Both the position numbers and the translations under genes were made by a program. Below, piece after piece: positions 34,387 through 42,610 of a stretch of DNA of 64,000 nt. The notes beneath the pieces were generated by a model, which made no database searches, was not told the origin of the DNA, and worked only from the letters and a program-made list of their open reading frames with translations. Origin of the DNA: Shimia aestuarii (GTDB taxonomy: Bacteria > Pseudomonadota > Alphaproteobacteria > Rhodobacterales > Rhodobacteraceae). The stretch spans positions 62,001-126,000 of the forward strand of contig NZ_JAKVRD010000008.1 in NCBI RefSeq assembly GCF_022814865.1, written 5' to 3'. Within the stretch, counting starts at the first letter, position 1. Each line of letters starts with the position of its first letter.

Positions 34387-35450
34387 GGCCGCCAAATAGC
34401 CATCAGGTCCGCGCCACAGCGCCGCTGCTCGACAAGGCGCATGCGCGGCGCCGCGCCCAACCGCTCCACGCCCATCGCGCCAATCGCCGGATAGCCTTCG
34501 GCGCCAAGCGCCATCCCGGCGTTGAAGGTCACGAGCTCATCCACAACCCCCGCACCAAGAAGCGACGCCGCCAAGGCCCCGCCGCCTTCGCAGAACACCC
34601 GCGTCAGGCCCTTTTCCCCTAGCGCCCGCAACACGCCCGCAGGCGCAAGATGCCCCGCTTCACGCTCGCAAACCAAGAGCTCAGCCCCAAGATCTTCCCA
34701 AGTCCGAAGCAAGGTCGGATCTGCGTCTTCGCCATGCACGATCCAAACCGGCACATCCTTGGCCGTCTTGGCGAGATTGCTCATAAGCGGCACATCGAGC
34801 CGCCGTGACACCACAATGCGTACCGGCTGATGCGAAACGCCAAGATCGCGCACCGTGAGCGAAGGATCGTCCGCCCGCGCCGTGCCCGCGCCGACCATCA
34901 CCCCATCATGGCGCGCGCGCATGGCGTGCACCATGCGTCGCGCCTCTGGCCCGGTGATCCACTGGCTCTCGCCTGTCGCCGTGGCAATCCGCCCATCGAG
35001 CGACGCCGCGAGTTTCAATGTCAGGAAGGGGCGCCCCTCGTCAACGCGTAGGAAGAACCCCTTGAGATCGCGCGCGGCCTCTTCGGCGCAGACACCCGTC
35101 TCAACAACGATCCCCGCCGCGCGTAGCATTTCGAACCCTTTGCCAGACACCCTGTCGTCGCGATCCTCAAGCGCCACGACAACGCGCGCCACCCCTGCCG
35201 CGATGAGCGCTTCGGCGCAGGGCGGTGTCTTGCCATGATGAGCGCAGGGTTCGAGCGTAACATAGGCCGTCGCCCCTTTCGCCGCGGCACCGGCCTGCGC
35301 CAACGCCACAGGTTCCGCATGCGGCCGGCCGCCCGGCTGGGTCCAGCCGCGCCCGACGATCCGCCCCTCTTTCACAAGGACACAGCCCACCGCCGGGTTG
35401 GGCCAGGTGCGCCCCTGACCCCGCCGCCCCAGTTCAAGAGCGAGCGCCAT
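34383..35450 (-). CDS. ribD: Riboflavin biosynthesis deaminase/reductase RibD
   Basis: A bifunctional enzyme (355 residues from ATG 35450). The N-terminal deaminase has the zinc site HAEPVALAQAG and PCAHHGKTPPC; the C-terminal reductase has LTLKLAASLDGRIAT and FCEGGGALAASLL. It performs two steps after GTP cyclohydrolase II. The start is uncertain. ATG 35450 lacks a Shine-Dalgarno, while a CTG at 35468, directly after the nrdR stop, has GGAGG at ideal spacing and would add LSDRRY, which resembles the usual RibD N-terminus. It is coupled to nrdR. Confidence 0.94.
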   Translation of the reverse strand: MALALELGRRGQGRTWPNPAVGCVLVKEGRIVGRGWTQPGGRPHAEPVALAQAGAAAKGATAYVTLEPCAHHGKTPPCAEALIAAGVARVVVALEDRDDRVSGKGFEMLRAAGIVVETGVCAEEAARDLKGFFLRVDEGRPFLTLKLAASLDGRIATATGESQWITGPEARRMVHAMRARHDGVMVGAGTARADDPSLTVRDLGVSHQPVRIVVSRRLDVPLMSNLAKTAKDVPVWIVHGEDADPTLLRTWEDLGAELLVCEREAGHLAPAGVLRALGEKGLTRVFCEGGGALAASLLGAGVVDELVTFNAGMALGAEGYPAIGAMGVERLGAAPRMRLVEQRRCGADLMAIWRP

Positions 35451-35469
35451 ATAGCGACGGTCGGACAGT

Positions 35470-35937
35470 TTATCCCTCCACCGGCGGCTCGGGCCGCAGT
35501 TCCGAGACGAACTTGTCGAAATCGTCTGCTGCCTGGAAATTCTTGTAGACGCTGGCAAAGCGCACATAGGCGACGGTATCAATCCGCGCCAAGGCTTCCA
35601 TCACGATCTCGCCGATCGTCTTCGAAGGAATATCCGTCTCGCCCATGCTCTCAAGCCGGCGCACGATGCCGGAAATCATCTGGTCGATACGCTCCGGCTC
35701 GACCGGGCGTTTCTGCATCGAGATGCGGATCGACCGCTCGAGCTTGTCTCTGTCGAAATCTTCGCGGCGGCCATTGGTCTTGACGACCACCAGATCGCGC
35801 AGCTGCACCCGCTCATAAGTCGTGAACCGTCCGCCGCAGGCCGGACAGAACCGGCGCCGCCGGATGGAGACATGGTCCTCGGCTGGCCGCGAGTCCTTTA
35901 CCTGTGTGTCGATATTTCCGCAAAACGGGCAGCGCAT
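35470..35937 (-). CDS. nrdR: Transcriptional repressor NrdR
   Basis: A 155-residue repressor of ribonucleotide reductase genes. The N-terminal zinc ribbon ([29 protein letters not shown]) binds NrdR boxes, and the following ATP-cone ([19 protein letters not shown]) senses ATP/dATP. AAGGGGAAGG precedes ATG 35937. It heads the nrdR-ribD pair. A perfect DnaA box lies 57 bp upstream. Confidence 0.96.
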   Translation of the reverse strand: MRCPFCGNIDTQVKDSRPAEDHVSIRRRRFCPACGGRFTTYERVQLRDLVVVKTNGRREDFDRDKLERSIRISMQKRPVEPERIDQMISGIVRRLESMGETDIPSKTIGEIVMEALARIDTVAYVRFASVYKNFQAADDFDKFVSELRPEPPVEG

Positions 35938-35993
35938 GGCCTTCCCCTTCTCTCGTCTTTTCCGCCTCATTGGGTGTTGGGTATGCTCCCAAC

Positions 35994-36002
35994 TTATCCA
36001 CA
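35994..36002 (+). promoter_or_regulatory. DnaA box
   Basis: TTATCCACA, a perfect match to the strong DnaA binding site, lies upstream of nrdR. It is a single box without clustered neighbours or an AT-rich unwinding region, so an origin is not suggested; DnaA control of nrdR is possible. Confidence 0.5.
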
Positions 36003-36059
36003 GGCACTATAGGCGAGCCGCTAGGGTTTGGGTAGAGGGGAAATAGACCCCCAAGATAA

Positions 36060-36105
36060 GCGACAGAGGGAAAAATCTTTGCCTTTCCCCCTGTAACTCT
36101 GTCGC
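36060..36105. other. Long stem-loop in the nrdR-yjbQ gap
   Basis: GCGACAGAG (36060-36068) pairs perfectly with CTCTGTCGC (36097-36105), and inner GGAAA/TTTCC extends it. An alternative overlapping stem, ACAGAGGGAAA with TTTCCCCCTGT, is also possible. It may be a small RNA element or terminator; no U-tract follows on either strand. Confidence 0.5.
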
Positions 36106-36157
36106 GTCAGAGCTATCTCTAAATGTAAGACAGGGGTTTCCCGCCCCGAATTCCAAT

Positions 36158-36577
36158 TCAACGTCCCAAGTGCGCCGCTACGCTTCGCGTATGCGGCGCA
36201 TTTCTATGTTCAAAAAGGTAAATGCCCTGCCATGTGCCAAGGACAGGCCGCCCTCCACTGACCGGGATGGAGAGGGAGACCGGCATCATCGCCGCCTTTA
36301 TATGGGCCGGCATGTCATCAGGGCCTTCATAGGTGTGCGTCAGATAGGCCATCGACGGATCGGTCGTCGGTGGCACGAGCCGATGAAAGAAATTCCGCAG
36401 GTCTGTTTGCACTTCGGGGTCCGCGTTCTCTTGGATCAACAGAGAACAAGAGGTGTGGCGCACGAAAAGCGTCAAAACACCATCCACCTGTCCCGCCTCG
36501 CGCACCCAAGTGGTGACATCACCGGTGAACTCGTAGAGGCCCTGCCCCCGCGTTGAAATCTGAAACACAGTCTGCAT
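36158..36577 (-). CDS. yjbQ: YjbQ family (UPF0047) protein
   Basis: A 139-residue protein starting MQTVFQISTRGQGLYEF. The family signature is complete: TLFVRHTSCSLLIQENADP, the DLRNFFHRLVP region, YEGPDDMPAHIKA and GTWQGIYLFEHR. Members can show weak thiamine-phosphate synthase activity, but their real role is unclear. The start is ATG 36577; an upstream extension is rejected for lack of a ribosome-binding site. The gene stands alone. Confidence 0.9.
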   Translation of the reverse strand: MQTVFQISTRGQGLYEFTGDVTTWVREAGQVDGVLTLFVRHTSCSLLIQENADPEVQTDLRNFFHRLVPPTTDPSMAYLTHTYEGPDDMPAHIKAAMMPVSLSIPVSGGRPVLGTWQGIYLFEHRNAPHTRSVAAHLGR

Positions 36578-36633
36578 GGCGCAACCCTGCCAGAGCGTCC
36601 GCCCCTTGCCCAGCGATTTTGCCCGACTGCGGC

Positions 36634-37053
36634 CTACCAATCCATTTCGTAAGTGCAAAGCCCGCGCGCATTGCCAACCGAGATGTTGAACCCGGCGAAA
36701 TCAAACCGTAACGAGTAGTTGCCGCCGTCCCCCGGCCGCGCCGCATTGGCAAGAAGACCAGCACTCGGCGCAAGGGTAAACCCAACCCCATAGCCGCGCT
36801 CTGTCTTGGCCACTGCGCGCGGGGTCTCAACATAGAGACGATCCGTGGCGCCAGCCCCAAGCTCCCGCAACGCATAGCGCCCTGCTTCGCACCAGATCCG
36901 AAGATCGCCACCTTGCAAGCCTTCAACCACTTCGAAACGCGCATCTCCCGGCAGCGGGTTGATTTTCCACGTCGGATCCGGACGCATCGTTTGGGCCGTC
37001 CCTGTGCTGGCGACAAGGCAGAACGCAACCGCGGCCTTCAACGGGTTCCACAT
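36634..37053 (-). CDS. Exported hypothetical protein
   Basis: A 139-residue protein with a Sec signal peptide (MWNPLKAAVAFCLVASTGTAQ) and a beta-rich mature part. The mature part contains DLRIWCEAGRYALRELG and ends NARGLCTYEMDW; two cysteines could form a disulfide. GAGAGGG lies before ATG 37053. I do not recognise the family. It is upstream of yjbQ on the same strand with a 56-bp gap. Confidence 0.72.
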   Translation of the reverse strand: MWNPLKAAVAFCLVASTGTAQTMRPDPTWKINPLPGDARFEVVEGLQGGDLRIWCEAGRYALRELGAGATDRLYVETPRAVAKTERGYGVGFTLAPSAGLLANAARPGDGGNYSLRFDFAGFNISVGNARGLCTYEMDW

Positions 37054-37133
37054 TGTAACGGCCCTCTCTTTCCAATGCCTTTTCATTACCTAGTGCCACA
37101 GCCCGCGAACGCCAACCCTTCGGCACTGGACGG

Positions 37134-37160
37134 AAAAGGCCCGCCCTTTTGGGGCAGGCC
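37134..37160 (-). terminator. Intrinsic terminator of the 86-residue gene
   Basis: On the minus strand, GGCCTGCCC pairs with GGGCGGGCC (one mismatch) and is followed by TTTT. It lies just after the stop at 37169. Confidence 0.75.
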
Positions 37161-37168
37161 AGCGTTGT

Positions 37169-37429
37169 TTACTCGGCGGCGTCAGCGGCCGCTGTCTCAA
37201 CCGGTGTGTAGCTTAGGCTATAGCCTTTTTTCGCCAGCACCCTGACAAGCCGGGCGCCGCGCTTGGTCGCCGCTTTGCGAGCGTCCTTCCATGCGGCATC
37301 ACGCTCCTGCTTGGAGGCTGTGGGATGCTGCGCTCTGAATTCCTGGAACCAGGCGGTGCGCCCGATCAGGCGGGCAACCCGGCGCCGCATTTTTTGCTCT
37401 TCGGTGAGCGGGGTCTTGGTTTTTTCCAT
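37169..37429 (-). CDS. Small basic hypothetical protein
   Basis: An 86-residue, lysine/arginine-rich protein starting MEKTKTPLTEEQKMRRRVAR and ending in an alanine-rich tail (PVETAAADAAE). It is mostly helical with no signal or membrane segment; nucleic-acid binding is conceivable but unproven. AAGGAAAA precedes the start and a clear terminator follows the stop, which supports a real single-gene unit. Family not recognised. Confidence 0.68.
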   Translation of the reverse strand: MEKTKTPLTEEQKMRRRVARLIGRTAWFQEFRAQHPTASKQERDAAWKDARKAATKRGARLVRVLAKKGYSLSYTPVETAAADAAE

Positions 37430-37593
37430 GTCTGATTTTCCTTGTGAAAACATGGCGGCGGCCCCTTGGAACAAGGGCCGCAGACGGCAACCGCGCCGCC
37501 ATAGCTCGGAATACACCAACCTCCTGATCCTGTATCGAAAATTCGGATCGGTCCGTGCCGCATATCGGCGCTTTTCCGCTCTTTCCCGGCAAC

Positions 37594-37619
37594 GAAAAAG
37601 GCGCCCCGCGGGGCGCCTT
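37594..37619 (-). terminator. Intrinsic terminator of rpoD
   Basis: AAGGCGCCCC-GC-GGGGCGCCTT forms a perfect 10-bp stem, and on the minus strand it is followed by a T-run (AAAAA at 37595-37599 on plus). It lies 5 bp after the rpoD stop. Confidence 0.9.
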
Positions 37620-37624
37620 GTTTC

Positions 37625-39604
37625 CTATTGGTCGAGGAAGCTGCGAAGCTTCCGGCTGCGGCTCGGGTGTTTGAGCTTGCGCAGCGCCTTGGCTTCGATC
37701 TGACGGATCCGTTCGCGTGTCACGCTGAACTGCTGCCCCACCTCTTCAAGCGTGTGGTCGGTGTTCATGCCGATGCCAAACCGCATCCTCAACACCCGCT
37801 CCTCACGCGGCGTGAGCGAGGCGAGCACCCGTGTCGTCGTTTCCTTCAGGTTCTCCTGAATGGCCGAATCCAGCGGCAGAACCGCGTTCTTGTCTTCGAT
37901 GAAATCGCCAAGTTGGCTGTCTTCCTCATCGCCAATCGGCGTCTCGAGAGAGATCGGCTCTTTGGCGATCTTCATCACCTTACGCACTTTCTCGAGCGGC
38001 ATCTGAAGCTTCTCGGCAAGCTCTTCCGGCGTCGGTTCGCGACCGATCTCGTGCAGCATCTGGCGCCCGGTGCGGACAAGCTTGTTGATCGTCTCGATCA
38101 TGTGGACCGGAATACGGATCGTCCGCGCCTGGTCGGCAATCGAGCGGGTGATCGCCTGACGGATCCACCACGTCGCGTAGGTTGAGAACTTGTAGCCCCG
38201 GCGATACTCGAACTTGTCGACGGCCTTCATCAGGCCGATGTTGCCTTCCTGAATAAGGTCAAGGAACTGCAAGCCGCGGTTGGTGTATTTCTTGGCAATC
38301 GAGATCACCAGTCGCAGGTTCGCCTCGACCATCTCTTTCTTGGCCTGACGCGCCTCTTTCTCGCCCTTCTGGACCTGCTGCACGATGCGGCGGAATTCCG
38401 AGATGTCGAGACCGACATACTGACCCACCTGCGCCATGTCGGCGCGCAGCTCTTCGACCTTATCGGTCGAGCGCTCCATAAACATCTGCCAGCCGCGGCC
38501 CGGCTTTTGCGCCATTTCGTCGAGCCATGTGGGATCAAGCTCACGGCCACGATAGGCTTCGATGAACTCGCGACGGTTGATGCGCGCCTGGTCGGCAAGC
38601 TTGACCATGGACGAGTCGATCTGCATCACGCGGCGGTTGATCCCGTAAAGCTGGTCGATCAGCGCCTCGATGCGGTTGTTATGCAGGTGAAGCTCATTCA
38701 CCAGAAGCACAATCTCCGAACGCAGTTTCTGGTACTTCTTCTCTTCGCCTTCCGAGAAGCTGTCATCCTCGTTAAGCGTCGCGGAAATCCGCACATCCTG
38801 CATGTCCGACAGAAGCGCATAATCCTGCGCGATCTGATCCAAAGTTTCGAGGACGCGGGGCTTCAACGCGGCCTCCATCGCGGCAAGCGACATGTTCGCC
38901 TGCTCGTCCTCGTCATCGTCATCATCCTTGGCAATCGGGTTGCCATCGGCATCGAGCTCTGGGCCCTGCTCTTCTTTCTTCGGGGCGCTGTCGACATTGG
39001 CGGTCTCGACGACGGGTTCTTCCTCATCTTCGCCCATCTGATTGCCAAACGTCGCCTCGAGGTCGATCACGTCGCGTAGAAGAATCTCCTCGGACAGAAG
39101 TTCGTCCCGCCAGATGGTGATCGCCTGGAAGGTCAGCGGGCTTTCGCAAAGCCCCGCAATCATCGTGTTGCGGCCGGCCTCAATCCGCTTGGCAATCGCG
39201 ATCTCGCCTTCACGGCTCAAAAGCTCGACCGACCCCATCTCGCGCAGGTACATGCGCACCGGGTCATCGGTACGGTCAAGTTTCTCGGTGGTGCCCGAAC
39301 CGAGCGCAACTTCGCGGTTGGACGACGAAGTATCGACCACGGCGGTGGATTTCTGCTCCTCCTCCTCGGCCTCTTCGTCCTCGATGATGTTGATGCCCAT
39401 CTCCGACAGCATCGACATCACGTCTTCGATCTGCTCGGAACTGACCTGCTCGGGGGGCAAGACCTGGTTGAGCTGGTCGTAGGTGATGTACCCCTTCTCC
39501 CGCGCCTCGGCGATCATCTTCTTGACGGCGGCCTGGCTCATATCGAGCGAGATCTCCGCTTCCTGATCGGCGGGCTTCTGGTCGTCGGTGTCTTTTGCGG
39601 CCAT
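37625..39604 (-). CDS. rpoD: RNA polymerase primary sigma factor (sigma-70)
   Basis: A 659-residue housekeeping sigma factor. Region 1.1 is at the N-terminus ([20 protein letters not shown]), and region 1.2 starts at [12 protein letters not shown] long acidic non-conserved insert includes a run of Asp/Glu near DDDDDEDEQ. Region 2 carries [16 protein letters not shown], region 3 follows, and region 4.2 carries the helix-turn-helix [19 protein letters not shown]. It lies downstream of dnaG with a 117-bp gap, the usual dnaG-rpoD order, and ends in a strong terminator. Confidence 0.98.
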   Translation of the reverse strand: MAAKDTDDQKPADQEAEISLDMSQAAVKKMIAEAREKGYITYDQLNQVLPPEQVSSEQIEDVMSMLSEMGINIIEDEEAEEEEQKSTAVVDTSSSNREVALGSGTTEKLDRTDDPVRMYLREMGSVELLSREGEIAIAKRIEAGRNTMIAGLCESPLTFQAITIWRDELLSEEILLRDVIDLEATFGNQMGEDEEEPVVETANVDSAPKKEEQGPELDADGNPIAKDDDDDEDEQANMSLAAMEAALKPRVLETLDQIAQDYALLSDMQDVRISATLNEDDSFSEGEEKKYQKLRSEIVLLVNELHLHNNRIEALIDQLYGINRRVMQIDSSMVKLADQARINRREFIEAYRGRELDPTWLDEMAQKPGRGWQMFMERSTDKVEELRADMAQVGQYVGLDISEFRRIVQQVQKGEKEARQAKKEMVEANLRLVISIAKKYTNRGLQFLDLIQEGNIGLMKAVDKFEYRRGYKFSTYATWWIRQAITRSIADQARTIRIPVHMIETINKLVRTGRQMLHEIGREPTPEELAEKLQMPLEKVRKVMKIAKEPISLETPIGDEEDSQLGDFIEDKNAVLPLDSAIQENLKETTTRVLASLTPREERVLRMRFGIGMNTDHTLEEVGQQFSVTRERIRQIEAKALRKLKHPSRSRKLRSFLDQ

Positions 39605-39721
39605 GCGGTGCTCCTGCGGAAAGGGCGTGGGTGATTCGGTTTAACCCGAATCAATAGCGCGATCTGGTGATTCGCACACCCGTTTACCCTGTTTTCTTTA
39701 CCTGTTCCTCACCAAAGTGAC

Positions 39722-41671
39722 TCATCGGCCTCGTCCGCGTCCGCCCTTGGTGAAATCGATTCCCTTGGTCAACGCGTCGAGCGCCTCGCGCTCTTCGCGA
39801 TCTACTGCCACGCCATTGGGGGCTTGTTCATACTCGGCGGCGTCCTCCTGACGCACCCGAAGCGCGTTATTGCGCGCCTCCGCCGCTTGACCAAGACGCC
39901 ATGTCACGGCCTCATCTGCAACCCCCATAAGGTCTTCGGCGGCTTCCGCGACCTCGGCCAGAAGACCACTTGTCGTCTTCATCTTGGCCAATTCCTCGAC
40001 CAACGTCTGCCGCGCCAGATCGGCATCGCCCGGATGACGTACCGCAGGGGTAATCGCCACATGGGGATGCCCCAAGAGCGTTTCAACCGCCTCCGGCCCA
40101 AGCGCTCCTTCAATCGCAGCTTTCGGATCGGGTGTGTTGGCAAAGCGCAACAGAGCGTCGCGCAACCGCGCATTCTCCGAGTGGCGGCACTCCATGCGTT
40201 CGATCTCATAGTCGAAATCGTCAAGCACCTCCGGCGTCGAAAGCACCACCGCCAAGACCACCGCCTCGCGCAATTGCTGTTCGACCGCGCCCTGCGCGGC
40301 GGCCAACATGGAGGCCTTGGTATGGCTTTGCACGACGGGTTTCGGCGTCCATCCTTTGAATGGTCCCTTCGACGTGACCGACCGCTGCGGCCGGAACAGA
40401 GACCAGCGTAGCTCCTTGATCGCCTCGCCATAGTGGCCCCGGATCGACGGATCGCGGATCAGCTTGAGCTTGTCACGCAATGTCTTGTCGAGTGCGGCTT
40501 TGCGCTCGGGGCTGTCAAAGACCTTCCCCTCGATCTCGCGCTGCCAAAGAAGATCGACCATCGGCTTTGCCTGATCGAGCACGGCCTGAACCGCCGCGGG
40601 CCCCTTGGCGCGCAAGAGATCGTCCGGATCCTGCCCCTCTGGCATCAGGGCGAACCGCAGGGATTTCCCCGCCTCAAGAAGCGGCAGCGCAAGATCGATC
40701 ACCCGCATCGCCGCCCGAAGCCCCGCCGTATCACCATCAAGCGCGATGATTGGCTCAGGCGAAATCCGCCACAACAGTTCCAACTGGTTTTCCGTCACCG
40801 CCGTGCCAAGCGGCGCCACGGACGCGCCGAACCCCGCCTCGGCAAGCGCGATCACATCCATATAGCCTTCGGCCACGATAAGCGGTTGGCCCTTGCCCGC
40901 CGCTTCTCGCGCAGGCCCGTGATTGTAAAGGCTGCGCCCCTTGTCGAACAATTCGGTCTCGGGGCTGTTGAGGTACTTGGCGTTGTCATTGGGGTCCATC
41001 GCCCGCCCGCCAAAGGCGATACAGCGCCCGCGCGCGTCGCGGATCGGGAACATGATCCGGTTGCGGAACGTATCATAGGGCCGCTTGCCCTTGTTCGAAG
41101 GCTTGGCAAGACCACAGCCGAGGATCAAATCCTCCGCCACACCCTTACCGGTCAGATGGTCCCAGAGCCCCTGCCAGCCATCCGGTGCAAAGCCGATTTC
41201 CCACCGATCCCGCGCCGCCTCGGACAATCCTCGCCCATCGAGGTAGTCGCGCGCCGCCGCGCCGCCGCCAGTCTTGAGTTGCAGGCGAAAGAACTGCACC
41301 GCCTGCTCCATGACATTGGCCAACTCAGTGCGTCGATCGGCTTTTTCCTGCGCTTGCGGATCGCGCGCAGGCATCTGCATCCCGGCCTCCTCGGCCAAGA
41401 TTCGCACCGCCTCCATAAAGTCGACATTCTCGGTCTCACGGACAAAGGAAATCGCATCGCCCTTGGCATGGCAGCCAAAGCAATAGTAATAGCCCTTCTG
41501 GTCATCTACATGAAATGACGCAGTTTTTTCGTGATGAAAGGGGCACGGCGCCCACATGTCGCCCTTGCCCTGATTGGATTTGCGCTGATCCCACATGACC
41601 TTACGACCGACCACATGGGTCAGGCTCGTACGGCTACGCAGTTCATCCAGGAATCCGGGGGGCAGGCTCAT
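39722..41671 (-). CDS. dnaG: DNA primase
   Basis: A 649-residue primase that makes RNA primers for replication. The N-terminal zinc-binding domain is visible (CPFHHEKTASF and YYCFGCHAKGD). The TOPRIM domain contains VAEGYMDVIAL and ALDGDTAGLRA, and a C-terminal helicase-interaction region follows. The protein ends in basic FTKGGRGRGR. It precedes rpoD on the same strand. Confidence 0.97.
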   Translation of the reverse strand: MSLPPGFLDELRSRTSLTHVVGRKVMWDQRKSNQGKGDMWAPCPFHHEKTASFHVDDQKGYYYCFGCHAKGDAISFVRETENVDFMEAVRILAEEAGMQMPARDPQAQEKADRRTELANVMEQAVQFFRLQLKTGGGAAARDYLDGRGLSEAARDRWEIGFAPDGWQGLWDHLTGKGVAEDLILGCGLAKPSNKGKRPYDTFRNRIMFPIRDARGRCIAFGGRAMDPNDNAKYLNSPETELFDKGRSLYNHGPAREAAGKGQPLIVAEGYMDVIALAEAGFGASVAPLGTAVTENQLELLWRISPEPIIALDGDTAGLRAAMRVIDLALPLLEAGKSLRFALMPEGQDPDDLLRAKGPAAVQAVLDQAKPMVDLLWQREIEGKVFDSPERKAALDKTLRDKLKLIRDPSIRGHYGEAIKELRWSLFRPQRSVTSKGPFKGWTPKPVVQSHTKASMLAAAQGAVEQQLREAVVLAVVLSTPEVLDDFDYEIERMECRHSENARLRDALLRFANTPDPKAAIEGALGPEAVETLLGHPHVAITPAVRHPGDADLARQTLVEELAKMKTTSGLLAEVAEAAEDLMGVADEAVTWRLGQAAEARNNALRVRQEDAAEYEQAPNGVAVDREEREALDALTKGIDFTKGGRGRGR

Positions 41672-41713
41672 GGAGCGAATATAGGCGCGGTGCTGCGCCC
41701 CGTCCAGACGCCC

Positions 41714-42019
41714 TTACTGCTTGACGCAGGTCTCGTAGTAGGCCGCGCCCGGATCATTCTTGAGGTCTTTGCGCTTGAGCGTGTTGTAGACCCAATCGAC
41801 GATATGCGGCACGGCGGCAACGTACCTGGCGGCCACGGCCGCATCTTCGCCCGAGCTCATCATCTCGACCGCTTTCTTTTCGCGCACACGGTCTTGCCGA
41901 AGTGCCACTGCCCGGTTCACGATATCAGCCTGCATCTGACACTCGGCCTTCTGATCGGCGAGCGCGGGGGACAGGGTCGCGGCGAAAAAAGCGACGGTGA
42001 CGGGAACGAGAAAACGCAT
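41714..42019 (-). CDS. Exported hypothetical protein upstream of dnaG
   Basis: A 101-residue protein with a Sec signal peptide (MRFLVPVTVAFFAATLSPALA) and a helical mature part. Two cysteines (in ECQMQADIV and near the C-terminal YYETCVKQ) may bond. I do not recognise the family. It sits between soxG and dnaG on the same strand, 42 bp before dnaG. Function unknown. Confidence 0.72.
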   Translation of the reverse strand: MRFLVPVTVAFFAATLSPALADQKAECQMQADIVNRAVALRQDRVREKKAVEMMSSGEDAAVAARYVAAVPHIVDWVYNTLKRKDLKNDPGAAYYETCVKQ

Positions 42020-42064
42020 ATGTCTGCTACCTTTGTCATTCGGACTGCGCCGAAAATGTCAGGC

Positions 42065-42610
42065 TCACCGGCGCGCGGCAACCCCTTTCATCGCGGTCTC
42101 GAGATCGTGAACAAGCGTTCCGGCCATGGATCGGAAGGCAAGAATGAAAAACGCCTCGTCGCTGATCCGGGTGATCGACACGCTCATATGCTGCAACATC
42201 GTGCGCACCGAATGGCCGCGTTTGAACACCGTTTGGCGCAGATCAACCGGCACCAGCCGCGCCAGCACGTTCTCCGCCGCCGCTCCCTCAAGCCGCACCA
42301 TCGCCCAGGCGTCCGACTGGTCCGTCATCGCCGCATGGGCCGCAAGACCCGCATCCGGCTCCGGCCCAACAAGCATCGCCTGCCCCTTGCCAATCCAAAT
42401 CGCCCGCGCGCCCTCCTTACCCGTCGCCCGGTTTGGCGCGGGAAACACCATGCCATGCGCGGATTTGAGCGCCTGCGAAAGCGCCTTCTCCTGACCCTGC
42501 TTCGGCTGAAGAGAGGTCAGGCGGGTCATCGCGACCTCGCTCAATCGTGAGGCGCCATGCTCGACCGGCAAACGCCCGCCACAGGGGGATTTCGCAACCA
42601 ACTCAACCAC
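42065..42610 (-). CDS. soxG: Sarcosine oxidase gamma subunit
   Basis: A 181-residue subunit of heterotetrameric sarcosine oxidase, related in fold to a folate-binding GcvT half. Segments such as AWMVRLEGAAAENVLARL (here WAMVRLEGAAAENVLARL) and SVSITRISDEAFFILAFRS support it. I place the start at GTG 42610: AAGGAGG lies 8 bp upstream, and the gene then overlaps soxA by 8 bp. Upstream alternatives are too close to that site or lack one. It is last in soxBDAG. Confidence 0.88.
   Translation of the reverse strand: MVELVAKSPCGGRLPVEHGASRLSEVAMTRLTSLQPKQGQEKALSQALKSAHGMVFPAPNRATGKEGARAIWIGKGQAMLVGPEPDAGLAAHAAMTDQSDAWAMVRLEGAAAENVLARLVPVDLRQTVFKRGHSVRTMLQHMSVSITRISDEAFFILAFRSMAGTLVHDLETAMKGVAARR

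Noticed and set aside
35994-36157. Replication origin near the DnaA box
   Set aside because: Only one DnaA box and no AT-rich unwinding stretch or other origin landmarks.
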